A stretch of DNA of 25,916 bases, taken from Haplomitrium mnioides. Taxonomy: Eukaryota > Marchantiophyta > Haplomitriopsida > Calobryales. The position numbers and the translations under genes are program-made. The notes beneath the pieces were generated by a model. The model saw only the letters and a program-made list of their open reading frames with translations. It was not told the origin of the DNA and made no database searches. The first letter of the stretch is position 1. Each line of letters begins with the position of its first letter. This document shows, in pieces, positions 1 to 9,560 of the stretch. The DNA lies in contig JBNGIS010018445.1 in assembly GCA_049999725.1 (NCBI GenBank), positions 1-25,916 of the forward strand. Direction: 5' to 3'.

Positions 1-3000
1 ATGAAGGAGAGGGGTGGATGAATACAAAGTACATGACAAGTAACTGATAACCGATACATTATGTCACCTTTCATTAACAAAATCCGTGATAATACAGTGA
101 GGTCTTCCAATAATGCCAAGCTTTATAAGCTTCCATACTTATAAACCATAATCTATGGACGTCTATTGGTGCACTTCGTACAATCTTCACCATTTGGAGT
201 CAATACAAAGATTCAGACCCTTCAGCCTCATCATGTATGATAGTGACAAGCTACCTCAACTCCTTATTGGTGTCATCAGTTCCTGACAACAGGTCTCGAT
301 CAAAGATCTTCATGCTTAGTTTTTGCCATTCTTCGGAGGTAATGGGAAAACTCAACCATGATGATGTCTTGCACTTCACCCAATCTGCCTCTCCTACTCC
401 AACTCAACAAGTAACAAAAGAGTATTGTGCTAGATCACAACCTCCCTTCACACAAAATGGCACTTTGATCAATCTCCTTATCTTTGTCCTTCTATAGTGG
501 CGATGGCCCTTGTCATCCCTTTGACTGAAATATCAGCGCCTCTTGCATGCCATCTTGCATTGCGGCAAACACTCCATTGGTGTGTTATGATCTCAACAAT
601 TCCCAACCAGCCCTCATTGCTCATCAATGCCACTATTCTCCCATCTCCACGTTGTTGTCATTTCAACAAGCACCCAACAAAGCACGCGATGCAATATTGT
701 CCTCACTAATCTCAGGTTCACTTCTAAGAACCTTTTCAACTTCATCTATTCAACCTGCTCAGCCCAAAATATCCACATGGACTCACGTAATGCTCTATTG
801 GAGGTAAAGTGCCATAAAGCCCTTGAAATGTTGCTTGATAGAATGAAATTATACTCCAAAACATTTACCTTCCTCCACACACTCAATGCCTCATACACAA
901 CTAAAATTCAAGCACCTCTTCTTAGTGTACTCACCTCTTGACCCTTTGATAAAACTTTCTCCATGCTATCAAATTTCAGATCTGCCTTGTACTATACTCT
1001 ATTTGCATCTAGTTGAACAATTCCAATGCTTCTTGCTCTCGACAGCTTTTCACGCATATGAACAACATAGGATTCTAAGAATAAAGGCTCCTTACCCATC
1101 AACAATGATTAATGTTCTCTTGAATTGACATGTCTCTATAGCGTTGATCCTAAAATACGTAGATATCTCCATTGGCTAACTTGCACAGATCTTTAGGAAT
1201 GTAGCAGAACAAACCATCACTAAATACAACATCTAAAATACATAGATATCTCCATTGGCTAACCTATATCTTGAGGACTGTATCAGATCAAACCATCACT
1301 AAATACAACATCTAAAATACGTATATATCTCCATTGGCTAGCCTGTATCTTTAGGAATGTATGAAAATGAACCATTACTAAATGTAACACCTAAAATACG
1401 TAGATATCTCCATTTGCTAACTTGTACTTTTAGGAATGTAGCAAAATGAACCATCACTAAATGCAACACCTAAAATACATAGATATTTCTATTGGTTAGT
1501 AGGAATGTAGCAAAATGAACCATCACTAAATGCAACACCTAAAATACATAGATATCTCTATTGGCTAACCTGTATCTCTAGGAATGTAGCACAACAAAAC
1601 ATCACTAAATACAGTAGAGTTTAATGCATGGTAGAAATTGTCAGCAATAGGTTCCACTTTCCCAAAGTATTTCTTCACCAAATCTGACACTCACTAATTG
1701 CTTCAGATATCAAACAAAAATAACCCCAAATGCAACCAAAGTTTTTCTATGCATGGTTGCAATGGAGAGACTATCAAACACAACATCCACTAGTGTTGCT
1801 TCCTCTTATAAAACTTCAGAAAATCGCAAATAGATCAACATCTCCACACCTGGTCCATTAGTTGTCATCCTCAGCACCATCCCAATGGGTCCTCTCCATG
1901 TGATCAATACTCTAACCCATCCACACTCCACTGCTAGGTTGATTGCAAAACAAGGCTAAAACATTGCTTTGTGTACAAACAAAGACCTTGATTGAAGCCT
2001 TGCTCCACAAAATAACACACATATGTCCTTCCAAAATGCATCCTTGTATATGTCTCCTTTCCTTCTTGCTGCCAAGTCCATCTTTGTTAATTGGAAGAGG
2101 TCATGACAACAAGAGCTTGTTAGATATAGACGACATACATCCTGATTGCTGGCCCCAATATTTTGAATCGCCATCTTTCAACCAGATTTTGTTGATCTCC
2201 CCTTGCAATAGTCGTTGAATAGATTATTGGATACTAATCTCGAATGTTAACATTGCATTAACCTTAAGTGTATAGAGTGAATCGTGTGTTGTCCTCCAAA
2301 GTAAAGTGTGTGACTATGTGGGGCAAAAGACCAGCGTAAAAACCGTACAGCTCAAGCTGCTCATAAGCGGAAAGTTGTGCTAGAGTAGACTCAACTGTGA
2401 AGCCAATGAACAAGCACGTTACGGGGAGAATGCGCCCTATACAAGCAACAACTTCTTGGTTGGCAAAAGGGACAGCAGCTCTGTTCTGGAGGTGTACATT
2501 CTAAAAATTGCATGTGTTATTCCGTTAGTAAAATTCAGAGACAACCAAATGAATTCCAAACTTGCAATGTTGGTTCTCCACCATGGTCTAAGCATATCCC
2601 ACCGAATGTGCAGCCATCCCTTGCGCATTGCTTCTCTTGCTCTAACCAATGTCCAACATTTTTTCTCTCCCACTCTCATATGGTATAACCAATCCTCGTC
2701 ACGATGCCACCTTTATGTTGTCAGCAAAACCTCAACTTAGTCTCACAGACCAGAAAATTCAAACCCATACTTCTGAGACATGAAAAAATCAGTCACCCCA
2801 AAGCCAACCGCATGACAATCACCATAACATTCCTGCCTTTGTCCGAATCGCTGTTGACTCTTGCAGTGCTTCAATTTGCCAAAGAAGAAGTCTGGTTGAG
2901 TAAGGCATACATGTGATGAGTTCTTTATATCAAGACTCTTCAGCCTAACAATGTTTCTCAAAGTCTTCAAAATTTTATCATCCCCTCGATGAAATCCTTG

Positions 3001-3720
3001 CATCCTCCAATTTTCCTAAAGAATGCTATTGGATTCATGTACCCAAGTTGTCGATACCATATCTCTTGCTCGCTGCATCAATAATGGGCAGGTTTAAGCA
3101 TAAATTTGATGTCTTCAACTACTTTTCCCACCCTTCCATCAATGTACCTCCACCACCATGGCAAATTCTAACCTCACTACATTAGACGATCAACTTATGC
3201 TCCATCTTTGTGAGCTTTGCTATCACTCCTCTCATTTTTTAGTGTGACAGTAGGCCAAACAAAGAACTTAGTGTGAAACAAGTCCTTGTTGTTGGCGCAA
3301 TGGGATACTTGTCTCCACCTCCTTTATCACCTTAATGTTTTCCAACTTTAGGGGTTTCTTTCCAATTGCAGCAGTCTACCCTCCCTTACATTCCATAATA
3401 CGATCCAGACAATTCAAAATATTTTTAGCATCCAGCAAGCTCTTCTTGATCCATGCACACCGCCTAATCCAAGACCTGGCTTGCAGTAACCAATGTATTA
3501 CCATGCCCACAAAAACTTCTCTTGGGTAATAACGTTTCTCCTCTATGTGATTCTTCAAAATTATTCAATCTCCGAATCCTTGCCACGCTACACTTTAAAA
3601 AACTCAACCTAAGAATTGAACTCAAAATTTGGTTTTTAAAGCCCTTAGATCCTTGATATTGCATGCTTCACAAAATTTCAGCATAGATTTGCCAACCTCC
3701 ATTGTCATCAATCACTTGCT
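1..3720 (-). pseudogene. Decayed pentatricopeptide-repeat (PPR) gene, E/DYW type, 3' end cut by window edge
   Basis: PPR-E/DYW proteins bind organellar RNA and edit C to U; this copy is dead. Seen on the minus strand: at about 826-636 the E-motif region reads P-P-I-E-H-Y, then VDILG*AG*IDEVEKV and ALLGAC*NDNNVEMGE, with TGA where the family has Arg. At about 330-235, a Ser-Glu-Glu start, DDTN and HDEAEGSESLY resemble the linker into DYW (PDTN, HDVEEEQKEHSLY). At about 110-65, LGIIGRPHCIITDF is a weak echo of the DYW LRVCGDCHTATKF. Further upstream, VFVG at about 3510 and VLWNV at about 3400 look like PPR repeat pieces, and the N-terminal part lies near 3700. Frames change many times. A 79-bp tandem array sits inside. 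Family assignment is firm at 636-826; the outer limits are approximate. Confidence 0.65.
1150..1613. repeat. Tandem array, 79-bp unit, about six copies
   Basis: Units begin CTAAAATAC at 1150, 1233, 1312, 1391, 1470 and 1539. Successive lengths are 83, 79, 79, 79, 69 and about 75 bp. Each unit holds the blocks AGATATCTCCATTGGCTA, TAGGAATGTAGCA and CCATCACTAAATACAACA in order. Unit five has lost an internal stretch of about 10 bp. The unit is not a multiple of three and carries stops, so it is not coding. It lies within the decayed PPR gene. Confidence 0.92.
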
Positions 3721-3900
3721 TTGACCTTCTATGTCATGCTCTTGAAATGTCAAAATAGCAATTTGCTATAGCTAGGAGATGCTACTTTTTTGTTCACCAA
3801 TGTTTGCGTTGCTTTTTGCGCTCCAACAAAGCTCTTCAATAAGCTTTCTCAATCTCCTACTTTTTGACCTAACAATAGATAGATAGTCCACAGATTTTGG

Positions 3901-4057
3901 TGGTTGTACACTTTCACTCAAAGGAGTATAAGAGGGCTTTAATAAGACAACACCCTTATCTTGCATAGAATACCATGGGATATTGTTGGAGTTTAACTTC
4001 TCTATTATTACTTGTATGTGTATTTACAACATTTCCTATATTATAACCAAAAGGGAG
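3901..4057 (+). mobile_element. 3' untranslated tail and polypurine tract of a copia-like element
   Basis: This stretch is clearly related to 20524-20692, just before the 3' LTR of the large copia element: TGGTTGTAC, then a GGAGTAT-AGAGGG-TTTTAATAAGACAAC block, then ACAACATT-CC and TATAACCAA. It ends in the purine run AAAAGGGAG at 4049-4057, the expected plus-strand primer tract, directly before an LTR-type TGTTA start. No RNase H or RT sequence precedes it on this strand; upstream is the PPR relic, so the element is truncated here. Confidence 0.6.
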
Positions 4058-4279
4058 TGTTAAGATATAAGTAATACTCTAATTTTAATTAGCATAAATT
4101 AAGTGCTAAGGTTATTATTATAGCCTCTATATACACCCATATAGAGGATAGAATAGAGAAAGAGAGATCACAATCATTATTATCATACACATATATGAGA
4201 GTAGAGATTTGTTGAGGAGAAGATATATTCATGCAAAGGTTGTGGATGCATGAATATATTATGAGCTAATGAACCAACA
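4058..4279 (+). mobile_element. LTR of a second copia subfamily
   Basis: It starts TGTTAAGATATAAG directly after a polypurine tract and runs to GAGCTAATGA (4263-4272), the same motif found near the end of the other LTRs here. The 3' limit is uncertain because the usual end and primer-binding site seem deleted. The body differs from the LTR at 13999, so this is another subfamily. A perfect 9-bp inverted repeat (CCTCTATAT / ATATAGAGG, 6-bp loop) lies at 4124-4147. No matching second LTR was found in the window. Confidence 0.5.
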
Positions 4280-4559
4280 CTTGTTTTGACTATTTCACAA
4301 CAATAATTTATATATTGTGAATTTTAAAAAATATTTGAGTTTTTTTCTTAAATGTCTTTTTTTTTGAGACAAAACTCAATTCACGCTCAAACTTTTCAAG
4401 TTAAATTATAGTTATATGATTCTTCTAATTTATTAGTATAATTCAAACATAAATCATAATCTTTATTATGTTTTTCAAACCACTCAAAATCAATAATATT
4501 TAAATATTCATTGCTATCTACCTATTGTGTTGAAGTATTTAAGTTTTTGAGCTCCTCAC
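4280..4559. other. AT-rich stretch without a gene, leader-like at its left end
   Basis: CACTTGTTTTGAC-TATTT at the left edge resembles the leader directly after the primer-binding site of the large copia element (14259-14283). The remainder is AT-rich and shows no coding or repeat structure that I recognise. Confidence 0.35.
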
Positions 4560-5530
4560 CCCTTTGGGATTGCACTCTTGGATTGCTGAGAATACGTTTA
4601 ATACTATTCCAATGCCTACTAGTAGGTTGTGAACTATGAATCATAATCAAGTTCACAACAAAGGAAATATCATGGCGTGTTTAGCTAGCTAAGAATATAA
4701 TGGCATTTATGGCTCAGAGATAAGGTATCTCAGATCCAAGTATAGACTTTTCTTTTGTTCTTTTCATGAATATATCTTTATCTTTGTCCAAAGTATGTAC
4801 CTCCATAAGAGATGTTTTCAAGATGAGATTTATTTATATTAAATTGATTAAAAAATTTCTTTGTATAGCTATTTTGATGTAATAATATGTCATCATCTAA
4901 GTACTCAAATTGAAGTTCTAAACAATAGACTATTGGTCTTAACAATATCCCTCATATCAAATATACTCTTAAGCATTAAAATAGTATGTTCAAGTAAGGA
5001 TTTATTATCAAAACGGTTTAGATAATCACTATATATTGCAACAATGATAAAATCTTTCTTGGTATGTTTGATGAACAAGTATGGTGTCATGTTGTAATAG
5101 TGAAAACCCATAGATAACATCTTCTCTTAAAATCTTTGATACCAAATCCGGCCATTTTGCTAAAGTCCATAATTAGATCTCATAATATGGACAACTTATC
5201 TATCCTTGGCTATAAGCATGGATTATGCACAAGAGGGACTAAATGCCCACTCTCTGATGTATCCATGTCCTTGCCTAATACTCACTCTACTAGGTCTAGT
5301 CATGGTCAGTGGTGGTGTAGAGGTAGATCCTTCGCTTGGAAGTTTTCCCTTGGAGACATCCTCTCAAAATACTTTCCTCTTTATCATTGAATATGATTTT
5401 GAATTCATTGCTTTATGTCATTCTGACCAATTGGGACTATATTATGCTTAATTAACAGATTGTAGATCAAGTAGAATATTGGAAATAGTTTGTGAAGTCA
5501 TATAAACCAACTTGTCATCTAGATGTACAC
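4560..5530 (-). pseudogene. Copia reverse transcriptase, broken and internally deleted
   Basis: Copia RT copies element RNA into DNA. Read from 5530: LDDKLVYMTSQTIS, AMNS and SMIKRKVF. The sequence then jumps to the part matching 19920-20110 of the other copy, so the fingers with RWIFVKKQ and the first catalytic Asp are deleted. GFHYYNMTPYLFIKHTKKDF follows (about 5110), then AIYSDYLNRF, where the YVDD catalytic box has become YSDY. Then come LEHTILMLKSIFDM, HQNSYTKKF (about 4855), SEIPYLSAI (about 4720), RHDISFVVNLI and SSQPTSRHWNSIKRI (about 4655-4570). RNase H is not found. Confidence 0.85.
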
Positions 5531-6129
5531 CATCATTCTGCCATATAGTCTCAGTATTCATGAAGTGAATTTTAATCTCTTGATTTTCTAGAATCTCTAT
5601 AAGAGTAATCATTGGCAAAGATATTGGTGTAGCAAATGATGTTGGCACATTAATAGAGAGCAATATCCTTTGAGTCGATACTTTATATTGGGGTTGAAAG
5701 TCCTTTACATCTAAAGGACACACTCTTTTCAATCTTGGTGGTTGATTAATTGTTGGTTTGTCAAATGTTGAAACGTATGGAGATATTCTCAACAAGAACA
5801 TGTGATCTAGTAACTTGTGCAATTTCATTAAATGAGTTTGAAAAGTTTTCAACCGTATAACTCAAGTATAGGAGTCTCTTGACTTCATCCTCACACTACC
5901 TTGTATGTTGATCAATCTATAGAATAGATAGTATCTCCAATTCTTAATTGTTTGGTATTGAAGACAATTTATTTTGTTACTCAAATAATACTGGCAATAT
6001 ATCCTCATAGAAGTGGCAATCAACAAATCAAGCTTGAAATAAATCTTCATTAGATTGTTCCATATAGCATATAATTGACAAAGTATCATGTCTGATAAAA
6101 AAGTTGTTCTGTTTAAGTACCCATCTTAG
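5531..6129 (-). pseudogene. Copia integrase C-terminal and linker region, broken
   Basis: This lies between the integrase core and RT of the minus-strand fragment. FVDCHFYEDI (about 5990), CEDEVKRLL (about 5885) and VTRSH (about 5810) match FVDCHFYEDI, CEDEVKRLL and VTRSH of the plus-strand copy (18910, 19035, 19115). Stops and frame changes interrupt it. The longest open stretch, 5852-5448, runs on into the start of RT. Confidence 0.7.
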
Positions 6130-6495
6130 TCTTTTTTGGTCTTATAACAAGAACAAGGACTTAACAATCAAAAACTCATAGATGGGATAAATTAGAAGTA
6201 GTCGCGTAGGACAGTTGGTGGGAGTTAAAGTATCAAATGCTGATGGCCAATATTTTAACAATGCAACAACATGAAACATAACATGACCCCCTGCAGAAAC
6301 TAGTAAGTTAGTTTGCATTAACATGGGTCGTGCTATCATGTGGGTGTTGGATATAACTCTTTTAACAATGCTATTTTGAAAATGGACATATGCTACAGAG
6401 TATTGGGTATCTATACCCATGGTCATGCAAAAAATGTCAAATATCTTTGACAAAAGTTCTCATGCATTGTCTACTCTAAGAGCTTTGATTGGATT
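6130..6495 (-). pseudogene. Copia integrase core, broken (minus-strand element)
   Basis: Integrase joins element cDNA to host DNA. Read from 6495 down: RVDNA (the second catalytic Asp, in the DNAGEF context), SKIFDIFCMTMGIDTQYS, VHFQNSIVKRVI, ARPMLMQT and GGHVMFHVVALLKYWPSAF. In active copies the catalytic Glu lies in QNG-x-x-ER; here the Glu is replaced by Lys (VKR). The zinc-binding N-terminus is missing. The longest open piece is 6453-6142. Confidence 0.85.
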
Positions 6496-6504
6496 TTATA
6501 GGAA

Positions 6505-7255
6505 CATTTCCAAATATGTATATTTTTCAAGGCATTTGTGTGACGGCGCGATACAAGTTCATGATATGCAGAGTTTTTGAGGTCAAGTCAACCCTATGAT
6601 AGATGTGTGTGTTAAACAAATTCAAAATATGTGTGTTATTCAACTCATGTGTGAGACGATGGGAGAAATGTTTTAGATATGCAAGTTTTTCAAGGCCAAG
6701 TGAACCGTGTGTTAGGTATTTGTGTGGATATTTGTTCCAAATATGTATCTTTTTCAAGGAATGTATGTGTCACTATAATAGAAGTTTGAGATATTCAAAA
6801 TTTTCATGGCCAAGTTAACCCCATGATAGATGTGTGTGTGGACACATGATTCAAATATGTATATTTTTCAAGACATTTGTATGCTAGTACAATATATATT
6901 CTAGATATACAAATTTTTCAAGGCCAAGTCAAACTTATAATAGATATGTGTGTGGATACATGTTTTCAAATTTATATATTTTTTCAAGGCATGTTTTTCT
7001 TGGTAGAATATATGTTCCATATATGTATATTTTTCAAAGCCCATATTTGTGTACATTTTTCAAAGCATATGTGTGTAAGTATGATATACATTCCAGATAC
7101 AAAAAGTTTTCAAGGCCAAATCAACCCTCTAATAGATATTTGTGTGAGCACATGTTCCATTTATGTATATTTTTCAACTCATGTATGTGTGTCGGTATGA
7201 TACATGCTCTAGATATGCAAATTTCTCAAGGCCAAGTCAACTTCATGATAGATAT
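6505..7255. repeat. Tandem array, about 114-bp unit, six to seven degenerate copies
   Basis: CAAATATGTATATTTTTCAAGG-like starts fall at about 6511, 6623, 6738, 6852, 6966 and 7017, then 7157 after an irregular piece, mostly 112-115 bp apart. Each unit has a second block near AGATATGCAAATTTTTCAAGGCCAAGT, then CATGATAGATGTGTGTGTGGACACATG. The long plus-strand open frames here are by-products of the repeat. Confidence 0.88.
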
Positions 7256-7595
7256 ATATACCAACCACTACTTTAAATCAAGAATCGCTGCTTGGTTCAT
7301 GTTTCATTTGGCATTTGCAAAAACCAATTTCAAAATTTTAGCATACAAAATCATGAATTTAATGCTAGTAATATTCGTTTGCAAAACAAATGTAATTTTA
7401 TATATCAAAATGGTTTACTTTGAGTGTACAATGTATTAAAAACAAATCTTTTTATTAGTATTTTAACAAAATTGCTTTCATAACTTCAACTTTCAAAAGC
7501 ATGAGCATTGCCAAACAATAAACATAACATTTGTTGTTAAATATTTTCAAAACTAAAGATGATTGCAATAATTTATAAAAATGATAACCACCGAA
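7256..7595. other. AT-rich stretch without a recognised gene
   Basis: This lies between the 114-bp array and the duplicated exon block. Open frames on both strands show no family resemblance. On the minus strand it follows the donor at 7715 but does not match the exon-5 sequence found after the sister exon, so the duplicated block ends at about 7596. Confidence 0.4.
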
Positions 7596-7715
7596 ACGAT
7601 GAATATTGCTTTTGTCCTTGTAGTTAGAAAAGCAAACAAATGAGACACTTGAAATATAGTGTAAGAAAACTAAACAAGATAAACTAGAAACCCAAAAAAT
7701 CAAAAATGAAGTTAC

Positions 7716-8251
7716 CAGATGTCGTGGTCCATGGTACAACAAACCTCAAGAAGAGCATTCTCGACAATGCCAAATTGTTGCAAAGAATGTATTATTAGAA
7801 AAGACCAAAAATCCAAAGTCGTGATTCCTCTAAAAGAGGAAACCATATAAAAAATGTCATCTCTAGAAATGAGTTCAGAATCATCATGCTTGCATTCCTT
7901 AAGGTTGTAACCGTAAGGAATATTTTCAACTGCCAAAGTGAAACATCTAGGTTTCACAAATCCCTTCAACTAACGAGCATTTGCCTCCTTGTGGACTTGT
8001 TAATATGCTACATTGAGTCCATCAACAAAGGATAGTAAGTCCTCGTCTTTGTCTCTTAGAACTCCATCAGTGAGAAAGGTAGTAACATCATTTTTGCTGC
8101 ATTGATTTACACTCTCTAGCCTTCTAGCAATGAAACAGAAAAGCAAGAGGGTAGGAAACAAATGTTAGGGCCTAGTCTTGATCTTCTGGAGCTTCTTTGA
8201 CTCCCAATCTTTTATGCCTTGAGGCAAGCTGCTGTTTAAAATTTTTGTCCC
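7716..8251 (-). pseudogene. Orphan duplicate of exon 4 of the ParB-like gene
   Basis: On the minus strand the exon begins after ATGTGTAAG (acceptor at 8253-8252) and ends CATCTG before GTAACT (donor 7715). It encodes GTKILNSSLPQGIKDW, then a TAA, then FPTLLLFCFIARRLES, DEDLLSFVDGLN, a second TAA, GFVKPRCFTLAV, LKECKHDDSELISRDD and DFWSFLIIHSLQQFG. The first stop is shared with the copy at 13456-12921; the second is private. I do not recognise the protein family. No other exons of the gene accompany this copy, so it is a fragment. Confidence 0.6.
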
Positions 8252-8368
8252 CTTACACATGGCAAAAATAGAAAAAAGTAAGAGGAGACAACAAAAAAAG
8301 GTTTTGACTTTAAAGAGGAAGACAATTTGAGTAAAGACCCTCAAGTCCAAACTAAGTTTGACTTTTAA

Positions 8369-8650
8369 GTCCATGCACACATGGACTTTGAAGTCCATGT
8401 GCATTAGACATTGAAGTCCAAAAGCTCTTGGACTTCAATGCCCATGCGCGCATGGACTTCAATATCCAAGTGCGTAGGAACTTCAATGTTCTTGAGCGCT
8501 TGGACTCCAATGTCCATGTGCGGATGGATTTTAGTGTCCAAGAGCGCAAGGACTTCAATGTCCAAGCATGCAAGGACTTTTGTGTCTATATGCGTAGGGA
8601 CTTCAAAGTCCAGACGCGCCAAGACTTCAATGTCCATGCGCGCATGGATA
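8369..8650. repeat. 24-bp minisatellite with palindromic core, array 1
   Basis: About eleven to twelve units of 24 bp follow GGACTTCAATGTCCATGCGCGCAT with many variants. Each unit contains two inverted repeats: GGAC-TTCAAT-GTCC, and the junction TCCATGCGCGCATGGA, a perfect 16-bp palindrome in its best form (for example near 8639-8654). Because 24 is divisible by three, several frames stay open, giving MDFNAHAR-type eight-residue repeats. The array lies just upstream (minus strand) of the duplicated exon, in presumed intron sequence. Confidence 0.92.
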
Positions 8651-8660
8651 ACTAAGGGCC

Positions 8661-8974
8661 AAGTACAGCTACACATTTTTTGAAAGATCCATGCGCATAG
8701 GAAGAACTATAGCTAACTCTAGCTTGAACAATTGAAGCCTATGCATACATAGACAACTCAAGCAAGTATGGACTGTTGAGTGATTGGAACCAAAGAATAT
8801 AGAAGCTTGTCTAAGAAGGAATAGAAAATGAAAAAGGAAAGTGAACTTTTATGCCAGCATAGACTTCATTGCTAATTTTTATCAGGACCAATAACCATTT
8901 TGTGTAGCAAGTTGAATTGTGATGAACAGACTTTATTTTCTTTATAAAATTTTGTAAAGAAAATACTTATTATG
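8661..8974. other. No gene seen; isolated palindromic motifs
   Basis: Degenerate single motifs of the minisatellite type occur (TCCATGCGCATAGGA at about 8689, CCTATGCATACATAG at about 8739), but there is no regular array. No coding signal was recognised. Confidence 0.4.
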
Positions 8975-9560
8975 TACAAAAATTACATCACTTTGATGCT
9001 ACAGCTCTATCCTCTTTAGAAGGAATTGTCTCATCTAAATCAATTGGCTGAGAAGCTTCAGCATTTGTAGCCACTAGAGAGTCCTCTCAAGAGTTTCCAA
9101 TCCTTAATATCACAATAGAGTCACTAGTAGCACCAACAAAACTAGAAGGAACACGTTCCTTGTGGTATGCATATACTATATGCAACTAGGTCACATCAAA
9201 TGGCAAAGAAGCCACCGTCAAAACACTTTGAGGAATGTAGATAGATTGATGTCTATCATATTCCATGATGATGCAATTTTGCTTTAGTTTCAAAGCACAA
9301 ACAAGGCATGTGTCAGACCCTAAGCAAAGATCGAAGATCCAATCTTGCTCTGTTGATAAATGTCCATAAAAATGTTATAAAGAGTCTGGGGCTTTTGATA
9401 AACATTCTGTGAGAGCATAGTTCCTAACAGAAGGTCAGAAACAACTTGAAGGAGTTCTTTTCTACGCAATGGAGTAAGAAAGAAATGGTCAAGCTTCAGT
9501 TTTGTGTATAACAAGTGTAAAGTTGTAAAAGTTAAAGGATAAGAAGAAATTTTGGATATA
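8975..9560 (-). pseudogene. Unrecognised decayed ORF
   Basis: On the minus strand, two frames join into one protein-like reading. The first is LKLDHFFLTPLRRKELLQVV, then DLLLGTMLSQNVYQK and LYNIFMDIYQQSKIGSSIF. After a one-base shift near 9320 the reading continues GSDTCLVCALKLKQNCIIME, YDRHQSIYIPQSVLTVASL, HIVYAYHKERVPSSFVG, and an acidic tail with EDRAVASK before a stop at about 8980. Two internal TAG stops occur. Composition is protein-like and runs better than the opposite strand. I cannot assign a family. It could be a last exon or a transposon gag-like protein. Confidence 0.35.

Larger units (their letters stand above)
4560..6495 (-). mobile_element. Internal fragment of a Ty1/copia retrotransposon, minus strand
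   Basis: On the minus strand this carries, in order, integrase (6495-6142), the integrase-RT linker (to about 5530) and reverse transcriptase (5530-4560). It is the same family as the plus-strand element at 13999-20939: ARPMLMQT matches VRPMLMQT, and FVDCHFYEDI and CEDEVKRLL occur in both. No gag, RNase H or LTR of its own is visible. It stops near 4560 and gives way at about 6500 to a tandem array. It is inactive. Confidence 0.85.
7596..8660. repeat. Duplicated block, copy 1 (partner 12805-13890)
   Basis: The block is collinear with 12805-13890, from GATGAATATTGCTTTTGTCC through the intron start, the whole exon, the next intron and the first units of the 24-bp minisatellite. Outside it the two loci differ. 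The copies are in direct orientation about 5.2 kb apart. Exon length is identical (536 bp) in both. Confidence 0.88.

Noticed and set aside
3772-3966. Basic minus-strand frame resembling a small nuclear protein
   Set aside because: Its downstream half is antisense to the copia 3' tail at 3901-3966, and it has no family pattern.
6603-7439. Long plus-strand open frames over the 114-bp array
   Set aside because: They repeat with the array, overlap in two frames and resemble no protein.
8369-8650. CRISPR-like regular repeats
   Set aside because: The 24-bp units touch directly with no unique spacers, and all surrounding features are eukaryotic.
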